From NCBI GenBank assembly GCA_025062095.1, contig JANXAZ010000003.1, forward strand, positions 60,639 to 124,638: 64,000 nucleotides of DNA. Direction: 5' to 3'. This document shows, in pieces, positions 34,732 to 43,842 of this stretch. The stretch's first letter is position 1. Each line of letters opens with the position of its first letter. A program made the position numbers and the translations under genes. The notes under the pieces were generated by a model, which saw only the letters and a program-made list of their open reading frames with translations, ran no database searches and had not been told where the DNA came from. Source of the DNA: Geminicoccaceae bacterium (GTDB taxonomy: Bacteria > Pseudomonadota > Alphaproteobacteria > Geminicoccales > Geminicoccaceae).

Positions 34732-35942
34732 TCCGACGCGACGACCGTTTCCGACACCGCGACCGCAAGGCGGGGCTGCACCCGCCCCGCGCGTTCCGCC
34801 GCGCGCACCATCCGAGCTACGAAAAGCTCAACAGCCACGGCTGGAAGATGGCGGAAGCGGAAGGTCGGCTCCCGGGCGAGGGCTGGCGCAGAGAACAGCG
34901 CTGGGCACTCGAGATGGGTCTGCCCGGAGCGGAGAGCCTCGAAGACAAATCGATCCCCACCTTCGCCCGCGGCGAGCTCCCCCATTTCGCCGGCATCAAC
35001 ACCTTTCTGAAGGCGCCTTACGTCGAGAACGTCCGCGAGGTGGGCAAATACGACGCGGCGGTGCTCGGGGTTCCCTTGGATACCGGTACCACCTACCGGC
35101 CGGGTACGCGCTTCGGGCCGCAGGCGATCCGGCGCATCTCGGCGCTCTACACCCCCTACAATTACGAGCTCGGCGTCGATCTGCGCGAGCAGATGACGCT
35201 GTGCGACGCCGGCGACGTCTTCGTCATTCCCGCCAATATCGAAAAGAGCTTCGATCAGATCAGCCGCGCCGTGGCGCACGTGTTCTCGAGCGGGGCGCTG
35301 CCTCTGATCCTGGGCGGAGATCATTCGATCGGCTTTCCCTGCGTGCGCGGTATCGCGCAGTGCACGAGCAAACGCATCGGCATCGTCCACTTCGATCGGC
35401 ACATCGACATCCAGGCCAAGGATCTCGACGAGCGCATGCACACCACGCCCTGGTACTGGGCGACGGAACTCCCCAACGTGCGACCGGAAAATCTCGTCCA
35501 GATCGGAATCGGCGGCTGGCAGGTCCCGCGCGACGGCGTCCGCGTCGCCCGCGAGCGCAGGACGAACATCCTCACGATCGAGGACGTCGAGCGTCTGGGC
35601 CTCGAAAAGACCGCCGAGATCGCCCTCGAGCTCGCGCGCGCGGGCACCGATGCGGTCTACGTGAGCTTCGACGTCGACAGCGTGGATTGCGGCTTCGTCC
35701 CCGGGACGGGCTGGCCCGAGCCGGGCGGCTTCCTTCCCCGCGAGGCGCTCAAGCTCTTGGGGCTGATCGCGCGCGAGGGCATCTGCGGGCTCGAGGTCGT
35801 GGAGGTGAGCCCGCCTTACGACACCTCCGACATCACCGCACTGCTCGCCGTGCGGGTGGTGGTCGAGGCGCTCGGGGCCATGGTCGCCCACGGCACGCTC
35901 GGCGCGCACAAGGCGATCATCGACCGACCGGTGAAATTCTGA
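34728..35942 (+). CDS. gdmH: Arginase-fold ureohydrolase closely resembling guanidine hydrolase GdmH
   Basis: A 404-residue enzyme expected to split guanidine to urea and ammonia. Compared with agmatinase (about 310 residues) it has a long N-terminal part (1-100) with MGLPGAESLEDK and GINTFLKAPYVENV, features of the GdmH (Sll1077) branch. Metal ligands are complete: His199 in GGDHS, Asp223/His225/Asp227 in DRHID, and Asp315/Asp317 in SFDVDSVD. The normal DAHxD reads DRHID and the usual PGTGTPE reads PGTGWPEPGG, again as in GdmH. The GTG overlaps the ATPase stop; GAGGAGG precedes it. Agmatinase activity is the alternative. GdmH needs nickel and helper proteins. Confidence 0.88.
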   Translation: MIRRDDRFRHRDRKAGLHPPRAFRRAHHPSYEKLNSHGWKMAEAEGRLPGEGWRREQRWALEMGLPGAESLEDKSIPTFARGELPHFAGINTFLKAPYVENVREVGKYDAAVLGVPLDTGTTYRPGTRFGPQAIRRISALYTPYNYELGVDLREQMTLCDAGDVFVIPANIEKSFDQISRAVAHVFSSGALPLILGGDHSIGFPCVRGIAQCTSKRIGIVHFDRHIDIQAKDLDERMHTTPWYWATELPNVRPENLVQIGIGGWQVPRDGVRVARERRTNILTIEDVERLGLEKTAEIALELARAGTDAVYVSFDVDSVDCGFVPGTGWPEPGGFLPREALKLLGLIAREGICGLEVVEVSPPYDTSDITALLAVRVVVEALGAMVAHGTLGAHKAIIDRPVKF

Positions 35943-35950
35943 GGTCTCCC

Positions 35951-36454
35951 GTGCACGACGCCGATCACCACCACCCCGAGCCCGCACCCGTCCGCGAACC
36001 CCGAACCGCCGCGTCGCCGCTCGGCCACAACGCTCCCCCGCGCGAGCCGGTGCCCTGGCAGCTCCCCGATCCGCCGCGCGCGGAGCCGGGCCGTTCGCCC
36101 GCAGCGCCCGAGCCCGATTTCGACCTCGTCGAGGCGGCCTTCGCCGAGGGGATCCGCACCGCCTCCGATCCGACGAGCTTCTTGCGCCTCTCGGGGGTGC
36201 CGTTTCGCGCCCGCGACGCTTCCGGTCGGCGGTTGCGGCTGTTGCGCGTGGAACTCGAAGAGAAGCTCGACGTGGGCAAGCTCTCCCCGCTCTTGGGCGG
36301 GGGCGGCTTCCGCTACGATCCGCTTCCCGCCCGCCTGGTTTCGCGGCGGCGCACCGTGGCCCTGGTCTACGCGTCCGGTGCGCACACGCTCCGCTTGGGA
36401 CTGGGCGAGGCGCGCGCGTTGCGCCCCGATTCCGATCCCGAGGATATCGCCTGA
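35951..36454 (+). CDS. Unrecognised protein with histidine-rich N-terminus, end of the guanidine-type operon
   Basis: A 167-residue protein that I cannot place in a family. It begins with GTG 8 bases after the hydrolase stop and is almost certainly cotranscribed. The first 10 residues hold four His and two Asp (HDADHHHPEP). A Pro-rich linker runs to about residue 58. The folded part, 60-165, contains FLRLSGVPFRARDASGRRLRLLRVELEEKLDVGK, LLGGGGFRYDPLPARLVSRRR and VALVYASGAHTLRL. The His cluster could bind nickel, which the neighbouring enzyme type requires, so an accessory or metal-delivery role is attractive but unproven. No HypA/HypB-like motif is present. Confidence 0.75.
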   Translation: MHDADHHHPEPAPVREPRTAASPLGHNAPPREPVPWQLPDPPRAEPGRSPAAPEPDFDLVEAAFAEGIRTASDPTSFLRLSGVPFRARDASGRRLRLLRVELEEKLDVGKLSPLLGGGGFRYDPLPARLVSRRRTVALVYASGAHTLRLGLGEARALRPDSDPEDIA

Positions 36455-36457
36455 TAC

Positions 36458-36486
36458 TTGCGCATCGCCCATCAGCGCTCAATTAT
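36458..36486 (+). promoter_or_regulatory. Candidate promoter of dprA-topA-rnr
   Basis: TTGCGC (36458-36463), a 17-base spacer and AATTAT (36481-36486) in a locally AT-rich patch. The expected transcription start falls at or next to the dprA ATG at 36493. Confidence 0.45.
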
Positions 36487-36492
36487 TAGTTC

Positions 36493-37671
36493 ATGAGCGC
36501 GAGCGGGACGGAGGCGTGGACGCGCGAGGAGCGCGACGAGCGCAGGGCCTGGCTGCGGCTCGCGCGCTCGCCGGGGATCGGGCCCAAGAGCCACGCGCGG
36601 CTCCGCGCGCGCTTCGGCGGCGCGCGCGAGGCCGTCGCCGCCTTGCCCCGGCTGCTCGCCACCGGGCGTTGGCCGGGGGTGGAGCTCGCTCCCGAAGACG
36701 CGGTCGAGGCCGAACTCGAAGCCCTCGCGAAGGTCGGCGGCGCGATCCTCCTCGCCGACGACCCCGAGTATCCCCCGCGCCTGCGCGCACTCGACGACGC
36801 CCCGCCGGTCCTCGCCGTGCGCGGGCGCGCGGAGCTGCTCGCGGCTCCGTCGGTCGCGATCGTGGGCGCGCGCAACGCGAGCCACCACGGCCGGCTGTTG
36901 GCCGCGCAGATGGCGCGTGCGCTCTCGGCGGCGGGGATCACGGTCGTCTCCGGCCTCGCGCGGGGGATCGACACCGCCGCGCACGAAGGCGCGCTTGCCG
37001 GCCCCGGCTCGACGATCGCGGTCCTGGCTTGCGGTCTCGACCGCGCCTATCCGGAAGAGAACGCCGATCTGCTCGAGCGGATCGCGCGCCTCGGCTGCGT
37101 CGTCAGCGAGCGGCCCCCGGGCGCCCCGCCCCGGGCCGAGCACTTCCCGCGGCGCAACCGGATCATCGCCGGCCTCGCTCTCGGGGTGGTGGTGGTCGAG
37201 GCGGCGCCCCATTCCGGTTCGCTCGTCACCGCGCGCCTCGCGCTCGAGGCGGGCCGCGAGGTCATGGCCGTCCCCGGCAGTCCCCTCGATCCGCGCCATC
37301 GCGGCACGAACCGGCTTTTGCGCGAAGGCGCGCATCTGGTCGAAAGCGCCGAGGACGTCTTGGCCGTGCTCGCCCCGCTGTGCGCGCGGAGCCCGCGGGC
37401 GGAACCCGCTTCCGCCCCCGAGACCGCCCCGGTCGCCCAGGAGCGCGCGCGGGCGCCGGCCGCTGCCGCGCGCGGCGGCGCTCCGACCGCGTCCTCGGAG
37501 CTCGCCGAGCGGCTGTTGGCCGGGCTCGGAACCGAGCCCGTGGCGATTGACGATCTGGTCCGCGAATGCCAAGTCGAAGCGGCCGTGATCCAGGACGTTG
37601 TCCTCGAGCTCGAGCTCGAGGGTTCGATCGAGCGTCACCCGGGCAACCGCATCGCGCGTCGGCTCGGCTGA
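36493..37671 (+). CDS. dprA: DNA processing protein DprA
   Basis: A 392-residue DNA-binding protein that protects incoming single strands and loads RecA during natural transformation. An N-terminal helix-hairpin-helix part (LARSPGIGPKSHARLRARFGGA) comes first. The Rossmann-like core has VAIVGARNASHHGRLLAAQMARAL, VVSGLARGIDTAAHEGAL, FPRRNRIIAGLALGVVVVEA and GSLVTARLALEAGREVMAVPGSPLDPRHRGTNRLLREGA. A small C-terminal winged-helix domain (SSELAERLLAGLG onward) is also seen. There is no ribosome-binding site before the ATG, fitting a leaderless transcript. Confidence 0.96.
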   Translation: MSASGTEAWTREERDERRAWLRLARSPGIGPKSHARLRARFGGAREAVAALPRLLATGRWPGVELAPEDAVEAELEALAKVGGAILLADDPEYPPRLRALDDAPPVLAVRGRAELLAAPSVAIVGARNASHHGRLLAAQMARALSAAGITVVSGLARGIDTAAHEGALAGPGSTIAVLACGLDRAYPEENADLLERIARLGCVVSERPPGAPPRAEHFPRRNRIIAGLALGVVVVEAAPHSGSLVTARLALEAGREVMAVPGSPLDPRHRGTNRLLREGAHLVESAEDVLAVLAPLCARSPRAEPASAPETAPVAQERARAPAAAARGGAPTASSELAERLLAGLGTEPVAIDDLVRECQVEAAVIQDVVLELELEGSIERHPGNRIARRLG

Positions 37672-37711
37672 CGGCCGTCGCGGCAGCAATCGAGCGAGAG
37701 CCGTTTTTCCT

Positions 37712-40423
37712 ATGGATGTCGTCGTCGTCGAATCGCCGACCAAAGCCAAATCGATCGCGAAGTACTTGGGCGAGGGCTACAAGGTTCTTCCGTCTTACGG
37801 CCACGTCCGGGATCTACCCGAAAAAGACGGCTCGGTGAAGCCCGAGAAAGACTTCGAGATCGTCTACGAGCCCCTGCCCGAGAAGCAGAAGCGGGTGGAG
37901 GAGATCGCCCGCGCGGTCAAAGGCGCCCGCCGGCTGTGGCTGGCCACCGACCCGGACCGCGAGGGCGAGGCCATCTCCTGGCATCTCAAGAGCCTCCTCG
38001 ACGAGCGCGGCGCCACCGCCGGCGTCGACGTCAAGCGCGTCGCCTTCCACGAGATCACCAAGCCCGCCGTGCTCGAGGCGATGCGCCGTCCGCGCGGTCT
38101 CGATTACAACCTCGTCGACGCCTACCAGGCCCGACGCGCGCTCGACTATCTCGTCGGCTTCACTCTTTCGCCCGTGCTCTGGCGCAAGCTCCACGGCGCG
38201 CGTTCCGCCGGGCGCGTGCAATCCGTGGCGCTGCGGCTGATCTGCGAGCGCGAGGCCGAGATCGAGGCCTTCGTCGCGCGCGAATACTGGACGGTCGAGG
38301 CGCTGGTGCGGACCCCGCGCGGGGAGCGCTTCACCGCCCGCCTGGTCGCGCTCGACGGGAAGAAGCTCGGCAAGTTCGATCTCTCCGACCGCCGGGCGGC
38401 CGAAGCCGCGGTGGCGGCGATCCGGGCGCGTCCGCTCCTCGTCGCCTCGGTGGAGCGCAAACAGGTCGCCCGCGTCCCGCCGCCGCCCTTCTCGACCGCC
38501 ACGCTGCAACAGGAGGCGGCGCGCAAGCTCGGCTTTTCCGCCGACCGCACGATGCGCGTGGCGCAGCGGCTGTTCGAAGGGGTCGACCTCGACGGCGAGA
38601 CCGTGGGGCTCATCACCTATATGCGCACGGACAGCGTGGCGCTGTCGAGCGAAGCGCTCGAGGCGGCGCGCGCGGTCATCGGCGAGCGCTTCGGCGCCCG
38701 CTACCTCCCGCCCCGCCCGCGGCAGTACAAGACCAAAGCCAAGAACGCCCAGGAAGCGCACGAGGCGATCCGGCCCACCGATCTCGCCCGCAGCCCGGAC
38801 AAGGTGGCGCCGTTCCTCGACGACGATCAGCGCCGGCTCTACGAGCTCGTCTGGCGGCGCACGATCGCGAGCCAGATGGCGTCCGCCCTCCTGGATCGGG
38901 TGGTGGCGGAGATCGCGAGCCCCGATGGCGCCGTGGGTCTGCGCGCGACCGGCCAGACGATCGCCTTCGACGGCTTTCTCAAGGTCTACGAAGAGGGCCG
39001 CGACGATCGGCCGAGCGAGGAAGACGAGGAAGAGACCGGCAAGATCCTGCCCCCGCTCGCACCGGGCGACAAGCTCGAGCAAGAAAAGCTCGACCCGACG
39101 CAGCATTTCACCGAGCCGCCTCCGCGCTACACCGAAGCGTCGCTGGTCAAGAAGCTCGAAGAGCTCGGTATCGGCCGGCCTTCGACCTACGCCACGATCA
39201 TCTCGGTCCTGAAGGAGCGCGAATACGTCCGCGTCGAGAAGGGGCGCTTCGTACCCACCGACCGCGGTCGTCTCGTCAACGGCTTTCTCGTGAGCTTCTT
39301 CGACCGCTGGGTACAACCCGGCTTCACCGCCGAGCTCGAGGCCAAGCTCGACGAGATCGCCGCCGGCGAGGTCGACTGGCGCTCCGTGCTGCGCGCCTTC
39401 TGGGAGCCCTTCCAGGGCTCGGTCCGGGAAGTCGAGAAGCGCCGCCTGTCCGAGGTCATCGAGGCCCTCAACCAGGCCCTGGCCCCCAAGCTCTTCCCGC
39501 CGCGGGCGGACGGCTCGGATCCGCGCGCCTGTCCCCTCTGCGGCACGGGTCGGCTGTCCTTGAAGCTCGGTCGCTTCGGTGCCTTCGTCGGCTGCTCGAA
39601 TTACCCGGAGTGCCGTTACACCCGAAAGCTCGGCGGCGAGGAGCAGGACAAAGAGACGAAAGTCGAGCGGCTCCTGGGCACCGATCCCGCCACCGACGAG
39701 GAGGTCTGGCTCAGGGACGGTCGCTTCGGCCCCTACGTGCAGCGCGGGTACGGCGAAAGCGCCAAGCGCTGCTCGCTGCCCCCCGGCACCGATCCGGCCT
39801 CTTTGGATCTCGCCCGCGCCCTCGCCCTTCTCGCGCTGCCGCGCGAGCTCGGCCGCGATCCTTCCACGGGCGAGCCGGTGCTCGCCGGCATCGGTCGCTT
39901 CGGCCCTTATGTCCAGCGCGGGCGCCGCTTCGTCACCCTGCCCCCGGGCGAAGACGTGCTGGAGATCGGCATCAACCGCGCGATCGCGCTTCTGGCCGAA
40001 AGCGAACGCGGCGGAGGGCGTCGGGCCGCGGGGGCGCTTCTGCGCGAGCTCGGAACCCATCCCGCCGACGGCGCGCCGGTCACGCTCCACGCCGGCCGCT
40101 TCGGTCCGTACGTCAAGCACGGCGCGCTCAACGCTTCGCTGCCCAAGGGCACCGATCCCGAGAGCCTGACGCTCGAGGAGGCGCTGGCGCTGCTCGAGGC
40201 GAAGGCCGCCCGCGGCGGCTCCGTTCGCGGCGCGGAAGCGACCGAGCCGCGCGCGCGCCGGGCGTCGCGCGCGCCCGCGCGGACCGAACCCGAGCCCGCG
40301 GCGCCGGCGCGGACGTCCGCGCGGGCCGCGGCCCGCACCGACGAGCGCCCGGCCGCATCGAAGCCCGCGACCACCGCCGCCGCGCCCAGAGCCTCCGGCG
40401 CGCGCTCCCGCAGGCGCGGCTGA
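37712..40423 (+). CDS. topA: DNA topoisomerase I
   Basis: A 903-residue type IA topoisomerase that relaxes negative supercoils. The Toprim domain has VVVESPTKAKSIAKYL and LATDPDREGEAIS. The catalytic Tyr303 is in GLITYMRTDS. One C4 zinc finger is at CPLCGTGRLSLKLGRFGAFVGCSNYPEC. Three short C-terminal repeats with GRFGPYV follow, and the last 80 residues are a low-complexity Ala/Arg/Pro tail that may bind DNA. The first ATG (37712) begins directly with the Toprim strand. It lies 40 bp after dprA and just before rnr. Confidence 0.97.
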   Translation: MDVVVVESPTKAKSIAKYLGEGYKVLPSYGHVRDLPEKDGSVKPEKDFEIVYEPLPEKQKRVEEIARAVKGARRLWLATDPDREGEAISWHLKSLLDERGATAGVDVKRVAFHEITKPAVLEAMRRPRGLDYNLVDAYQARRALDYLVGFTLSPVLWRKLHGARSAGRVQSVALRLICEREAEIEAFVAREYWTVEALVRTPRGERFTARLVALDGKKLGKFDLSDRRAAEAAVAAIRARPLLVASVERKQVARVPPPPFSTATLQQEAARKLGFSADRTMRVAQRLFEGVDLDGETVGLITYMRTDSVALSSEALEAARAVIGERFGARYLPPRPRQYKTKAKNAQEAHEAIRPTDLARSPDKVAPFLDDDQRRLYELVWRRTIASQMASALLDRVVAEIASPDGAVGLRATGQTIAFDGFLKVYEEGRDDRPSEEDEEETGKILPPLAPGDKLEQEKLDPTQHFTEPPPRYTEASLVKKLEELGIGRPSTYATIISVLKEREYVRVEKGRFVPTDRGRLVNGFLVSFFDRWVQPGFTAELEAKLDEIAAGEVDWRSVLRAFWEPFQGSVREVEKRRLSEVIEALNQALAPKLFPPRADGSDPRACPLCGTGRLSLKLGRFGAFVGCSNYPECRYTRKLGGEEQDKETKVERLLGTDPATDEEVWLRDGRFGPYVQRGYGESAKRCSLPPGTDPASLDLARALALLALPRELGRDPSTGEPVLAGIGRFGPYVQRGRRFVTLPPGEDVLEIGINRAIALLAESERGGGRRAAGALLRELGTHPADGAPVTLHAGRFGPYVKHGALNASLPKGTDPESLTLEEALALLEAKAARGGSVRGAEATEPRARRASRAPARTEPEPAAPARTSARAAARTDERPAASKPATTAAAPRASGARSRRRG

Positions 40424-40429
40424 CCCCCC

Positions 40430-42649
40430 TTGCGGCGCGCGCGTTCTTCCGCGGCGCTCCCGAGCCGCGACGAACTCGTCCGCTGGATCGCCGAGCACGG
40501 CGGGCGGCGGCCGCGCACGCGCGAGCTCCTGCGGGCCTTCGCGCTCGCGCCGGAAGCGAAGCGGCCGCTGCGGGCGCTTCTGCGCGAGCTCGAAGCCGAG
40601 GGCCTCGTGCCGTCGCGCCGGAAGCCGAAGCGCGAGGCGCGCACCCCCGGTGTCGCGGTGATCGAGGTCGTCGCGCTCGACGAAGACGGGGATCTGCGCT
40701 GCACGGCCCCGACTCTGCCGGGAGCCCGCGTCCTCTTGCCCGCCGAGCGGGCCGGTCGGCCGGCGCCGACGGTGGGCGATCGGCTCGTCGCCCGGCTCCT
40801 TCCTTCGGGCAAGAACCGCTTCACGGCCGAGGCGATCCGCCTTCTGCCGCGCGTGCCCGCTACGGTGGTGGGCGTGCTCGAGGGCCAAGGCGAAGATTTG
40901 CGGCTCCGCCCGCTCGAGCGCGATTCCCGCGGGCTCGACTACCGGCTCGCTCCGGAGATCGCGGCCGATGCGCGCGCGGGCGAACTCGTGCGCGCGGCGC
41001 TCTCGCTCGACCGCCCGTTCGCGCGCCCGCGCGTGGCCCGGCTCGAGCGCATCGGCCGGCTCGACGACCCGGCGGCGATCTCGACCGCGCTCGCCGTCCA
41101 AGCAGGGCTTCCGATCGCCTTCGCCCCGGCGGCGCTCGCCAGAGCCGCCAAGGCCAAGCCGGTGACCCGACGCGGGCGGGTCGACCTGCGCGATCTGCCG
41201 CTCGTGACCATCGACGGCGAGGACGCCCGCGACTTCGACGACGCGGTCTTCGCCGAACCGGATCCCGATCCGGACAATCCCGGCGGCCACCGCATCACGG
41301 TCGCGATCGCCGATGTCGCGCATTACGTGCGCCCCGACGATCCCCTCGACCGGGCGGCACGAGAGCGCGGAAATTCGGTTTACTTCCCCGACCGCGCCGT
41401 TCCCATGCTGCCCGAGGAGCTCTCGAACGAGCTCTGTTCGCTACAGCCGCACGTCGACCGGGCGTGCATCGCCGCGCAACTGCGCATCGACGCCAAGGGC
41501 CGGCTCGTGGCTTGGCGGTTCGAGCGGGCGATCATGCGCTCGCGCGCGCGGCTCACCTATCGGCAAGTGCAAGCCGCCGTCGACGGCGCCCCCGACGAGG
41601 TCACCGGGCCGCTCCTCGAGCCCGTGTTGCAACCGTTGTATCGCGCCTACGAAGTGCTCGCCGAAGCGCGCCGTCGGCGCGGGACCATCGACCTCGATCT
41701 GCCCGAGCGGCGGATCCTCTTCGACGAACAGGGGCGCATCCGCGGGGTCGAGCGGCGCGAGCGGCTCGCCGTTCACCGCCTCATCGAGGAGTTCATGATC
41801 CTCGCCAACGTCGCCGCCGCGACCGTCCTCGAGGAGGCCGTTCAGCCCTGTCTTTATCGCGTGCACGACAAGCCCGATCCGCTCAAGCTCGAGATGCTCG
41901 CCGATTACCTGGAGCGGATCGGCGTGCCCTGGAGCCGCGGACCGAAATCGCCCGCCGATTTCGATCGCTTGCTCGCGCGCGTGGCCGACCACGCGCTCAG
42001 GGAACAGATCGCGCAGCTGGTGCTGCGCTGCCAGGCGCAAGCGGTCTACAGCCCGCGGAATATCGGCCATTTCGGGCTCAACTTGCGCCGCTACGTCCAC
42101 TTCACCTCTCCCATCCGACGCTACGCCGATCTCCTGGTCCACCGCGCGCTCGTCAAAGTCCTGGGACTCGGAGCCGGCGGTCTGCCGGAGATGACGATCG
42201 ACGAGCTCGAGGCGCTCGGCCGTCATCTCTCGACGACCGAACGGCGGGCGATGGAGTGCGAGCGCGGCGCCCTCGAACGGATGATCGCGCTGCATCTGGC
42301 CGATCGGATCGGCGCCCGCTTCGCCGGACGGATCGTCGGCGTGCAGTTCTTCGGCCTCTTCGTCGCGCTCGACGAGACCGGCGCCGAAGGGTTGTTGCCG
42401 GTCGCGGAGCTCGGGGACGACGCCTTTGAGCACGATCCGCGCCATCATCTCCTCGTGGGCAAGCGCACGGGCGAGGTCTTCGGGCTCGGCGATCGGGTCG
42501 TGGTCACCCTTCTCGAGGCCGATCCCGCCACCGGGTCGCTCGTCTTCGCGCTCGACGAGCACAGCCGCGCGCCGGGTGCGGAACTCGCTCTTCCGCCGCG
42601 CGCCATCGGGCGCGGTCGCGGCCCGGTCCTCCGCCGGCGGCGCCGATGA
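40430..42649 (+). CDS. rnr: Ribonuclease R
   Basis: A 739-residue 3'-5' exoribonuclease of the RNB family that degrades structured RNA. An N-terminal winged-helix segment (DELVRWIAEHGGRRPRTRELLRAF) and cold-shock-like domains come first. The RNB catalytic centre with its Asp cluster is TIDGEDARDFDDAVF. RRYVHFTSPIRRYADLLVHR and a C-terminal S1 domain (GRIVGVQFFGLFVALDETGAEGLLP) are also present. The start appears to be TTG at 40430, 6 bases after the topA stop. No ATG or GTG is available near the N-terminus, so the exact start is uncertain. Confidence 0.95.
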   Translation: MRRARSSAALPSRDELVRWIAEHGGRRPRTRELLRAFALAPEAKRPLRALLRELEAEGLVPSRRKPKREARTPGVAVIEVVALDEDGDLRCTAPTLPGARVLLPAERAGRPAPTVGDRLVARLLPSGKNRFTAEAIRLLPRVPATVVGVLEGQGEDLRLRPLERDSRGLDYRLAPEIAADARAGELVRAALSLDRPFARPRVARLERIGRLDDPAAISTALAVQAGLPIAFAPAALARAAKAKPVTRRGRVDLRDLPLVTIDGEDARDFDDAVFAEPDPDPDNPGGHRITVAIADVAHYVRPDDPLDRAARERGNSVYFPDRAVPMLPEELSNELCSLQPHVDRACIAAQLRIDAKGRLVAWRFERAIMRSRARLTYRQVQAAVDGAPDEVTGPLLEPVLQPLYRAYEVLAEARRRRGTIDLDLPERRILFDEQGRIRGVERRERLAVHRLIEEFMILANVAAATVLEEAVQPCLYRVHDKPDPLKLEMLADYLERIGVPWSRGPKSPADFDRLLARVADHALREQIAQLVLRCQAQAVYSPRNIGHFGLNLRRYVHFTSPIRRYADLLVHRALVKVLGLGAGGLPEMTIDELEALGRHLSTTERRAMECERGALERMIALHLADRIGARFAGRIVGVQFFGLFVALDETGAEGLLPVAELGDDAFEHDPRHHLLVGKRTGEVFGLGDRVVVTLLEADPATGSLVFALDEHSRAPGAELALPPRAIGRGRGPVLRRRRR

Positions 42650-43842
42650 TCACGAGCGTCCTCCCGCGCGGCCGCGGCGGGCGCGAGCTCGCGGCGATCG
42701 TCGCCACGGCCTCGCTCGCGAGCGTGACCATTTCGCTCGCCGTTCCGCTTCTCTCCCTGGTCCTGCACGCCCACGGGATCGATTCGTTCACCATCGGGCT
42801 CAACAGCGCCGCTTCCGCGCTCGGGAGCCTCGCAATCCTGCCTTTCGCCGACGGTCTCGCGCGCAGGTTCGGCGCGCTCGCCGCGATGCGCGCCGCGCTC
42901 CTGATCGCCGCCGCCGTCCTGCTCCTGTTTCCCTTGGCCGTGGATCTCGTCCTGTGGGCGTTCTGGCGTGTCCTTCTCGGGGCGGTGGGGTCGGTCCTGT
43001 TCGTCCTGAGCGAAGCGGCGATCAACGCGCTCGCGCCTCCCGCCTCCCGCGGCCGCGTGCTCGCGCTCTACGCCACCGCCTTCAGCCTCGGCTACGCGCT
43101 CGGGCCCCTGCTTTTGGCGGTGGTCGGAAGCGAGGGGCCGCTGCCCTTCGTGCTCGCCTCCCTCTTTCTCGTCTTCGCGGCCGTACCCTTGCGCTGGGCT
43201 CCCGACATCGACGGGCTCCTCGTCGCGCCGGGGGAACCCGGGGACCGACCGCGGGCCCGAATGCTCTTCCATCGAGCGGCTCTGTCCTTGATGGGCGTGT
43301 TCGTCTACGCCGCGCTCGAGGCCGGCTTTTTCGCGCTCCTGCCCGTCTACCTCGTGGCGATCGGCGAGACGGAGAGCCGCGCGGGCCTGCTCTTGAGCCT
43401 GTGGATCGCCGGCAATCTGCTCTTGCAGCTGCCGATCGGCTGGCTCGCCGATCGGCTGGGCGCGCAGCGGACCTTGGGTCTGTGTGCCGGGCTGTCCTTG
43501 TTGGCGCTGGTGGCGCTCGACGGGGCCGCGCGCTCGGGCCCGCTCATCTGGCCGCTCCTGCTCGTGGGCGGGGGCACCATGGGGGCTCTGTACACGCTCA
43601 GCCTCGCGCTCTTGGGCGAGCGCTTCGCTCCGCGCGAACTCGTGCGCGCGAACGCGAGCTTCGTCGCGGCCTTCCAGTTCGGCCTCTTGCTCGGGCCGGT
43701 GGCGGTGGGCGCGAGCATGCACGGCCTCGGCGCCGAGACCTTCGGCTGGACGCTCGCGCTTCTGTGCGGGGCGCTCCTTTTCGGTGCGGTCGTCGCGCGC
43801 GCGCGACCGGGGCTCGCGCGCGGCGGCGGTCGTGCTGCTTGA
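42646..43842 (+). CDS. Major facilitator superfamily transporter, YcaD-like
   Basis: A 398-residue transporter with about 12 helices. The cytoplasmic loop 2-3 motif is FADGLARRFGALAAMRAALL, in place of the more usual GxLaDrxGrr, and its copy in the second half is GWLADRLGAQRTLG. The C-terminal half has ALYTLSLALLGERFAPRELVRANASFVAAFQFGLLLGPVAVG, a pattern seen in YcaD-type sugar/drug members. The start overlaps the rnr stop (ATGA). A rpmG promoter overlaps its 3' end. The substrate is unknown. Confidence 0.9.
   Translation: MITSVLPRGRGGRELAAIVATASLASVTISLAVPLLSLVLHAHGIDSFTIGLNSAASALGSLAILPFADGLARRFGALAAMRAALLIAAAVLLLFPLAVDLVLWAFWRVLLGAVGSVLFVLSEAAINALAPPASRGRVLALYATAFSLGYALGPLLLAVVGSEGPLPFVLASLFLVFAAVPLRWAPDIDGLLVAPGEPGDRPRARMLFHRAALSLMGVFVYAALEAGFFALLPVYLVAIGETESRAGLLLSLWIAGNLLLQLPIGWLADRLGAQRTLGLCAGLSLLALVALDGAARSGPLIWPLLLVGGGTMGALYTLSLALLGERFAPRELVRANASFVAAFQFGLLLGPVAVGASMHGLGAETFGWTLALLCGALLFGAVVARARPGLARGGGRAA

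Noticed and set aside
34728..35942. Simple agmatinase call (speB) for the arginase-fold enzyme
   Set aside because: The long N-terminal part, the DRHID and PGTGWPEPGG variants and the adjacent guanidine-type importer fit GdmH better, although activity is untested.
39720..40130. Three GRFGPYV repeats suggesting a repeat element
   Set aside because: They are the normal C-terminal repeats of topoisomerase I in this bacterial group, at the protein level.
37814..41323. A 1169-codon minus-strand frame opposite topA and rnr
   Set aside because: It is the antisense shadow of two firmly identified genes; the text is repetitive and charged with no fold signature.
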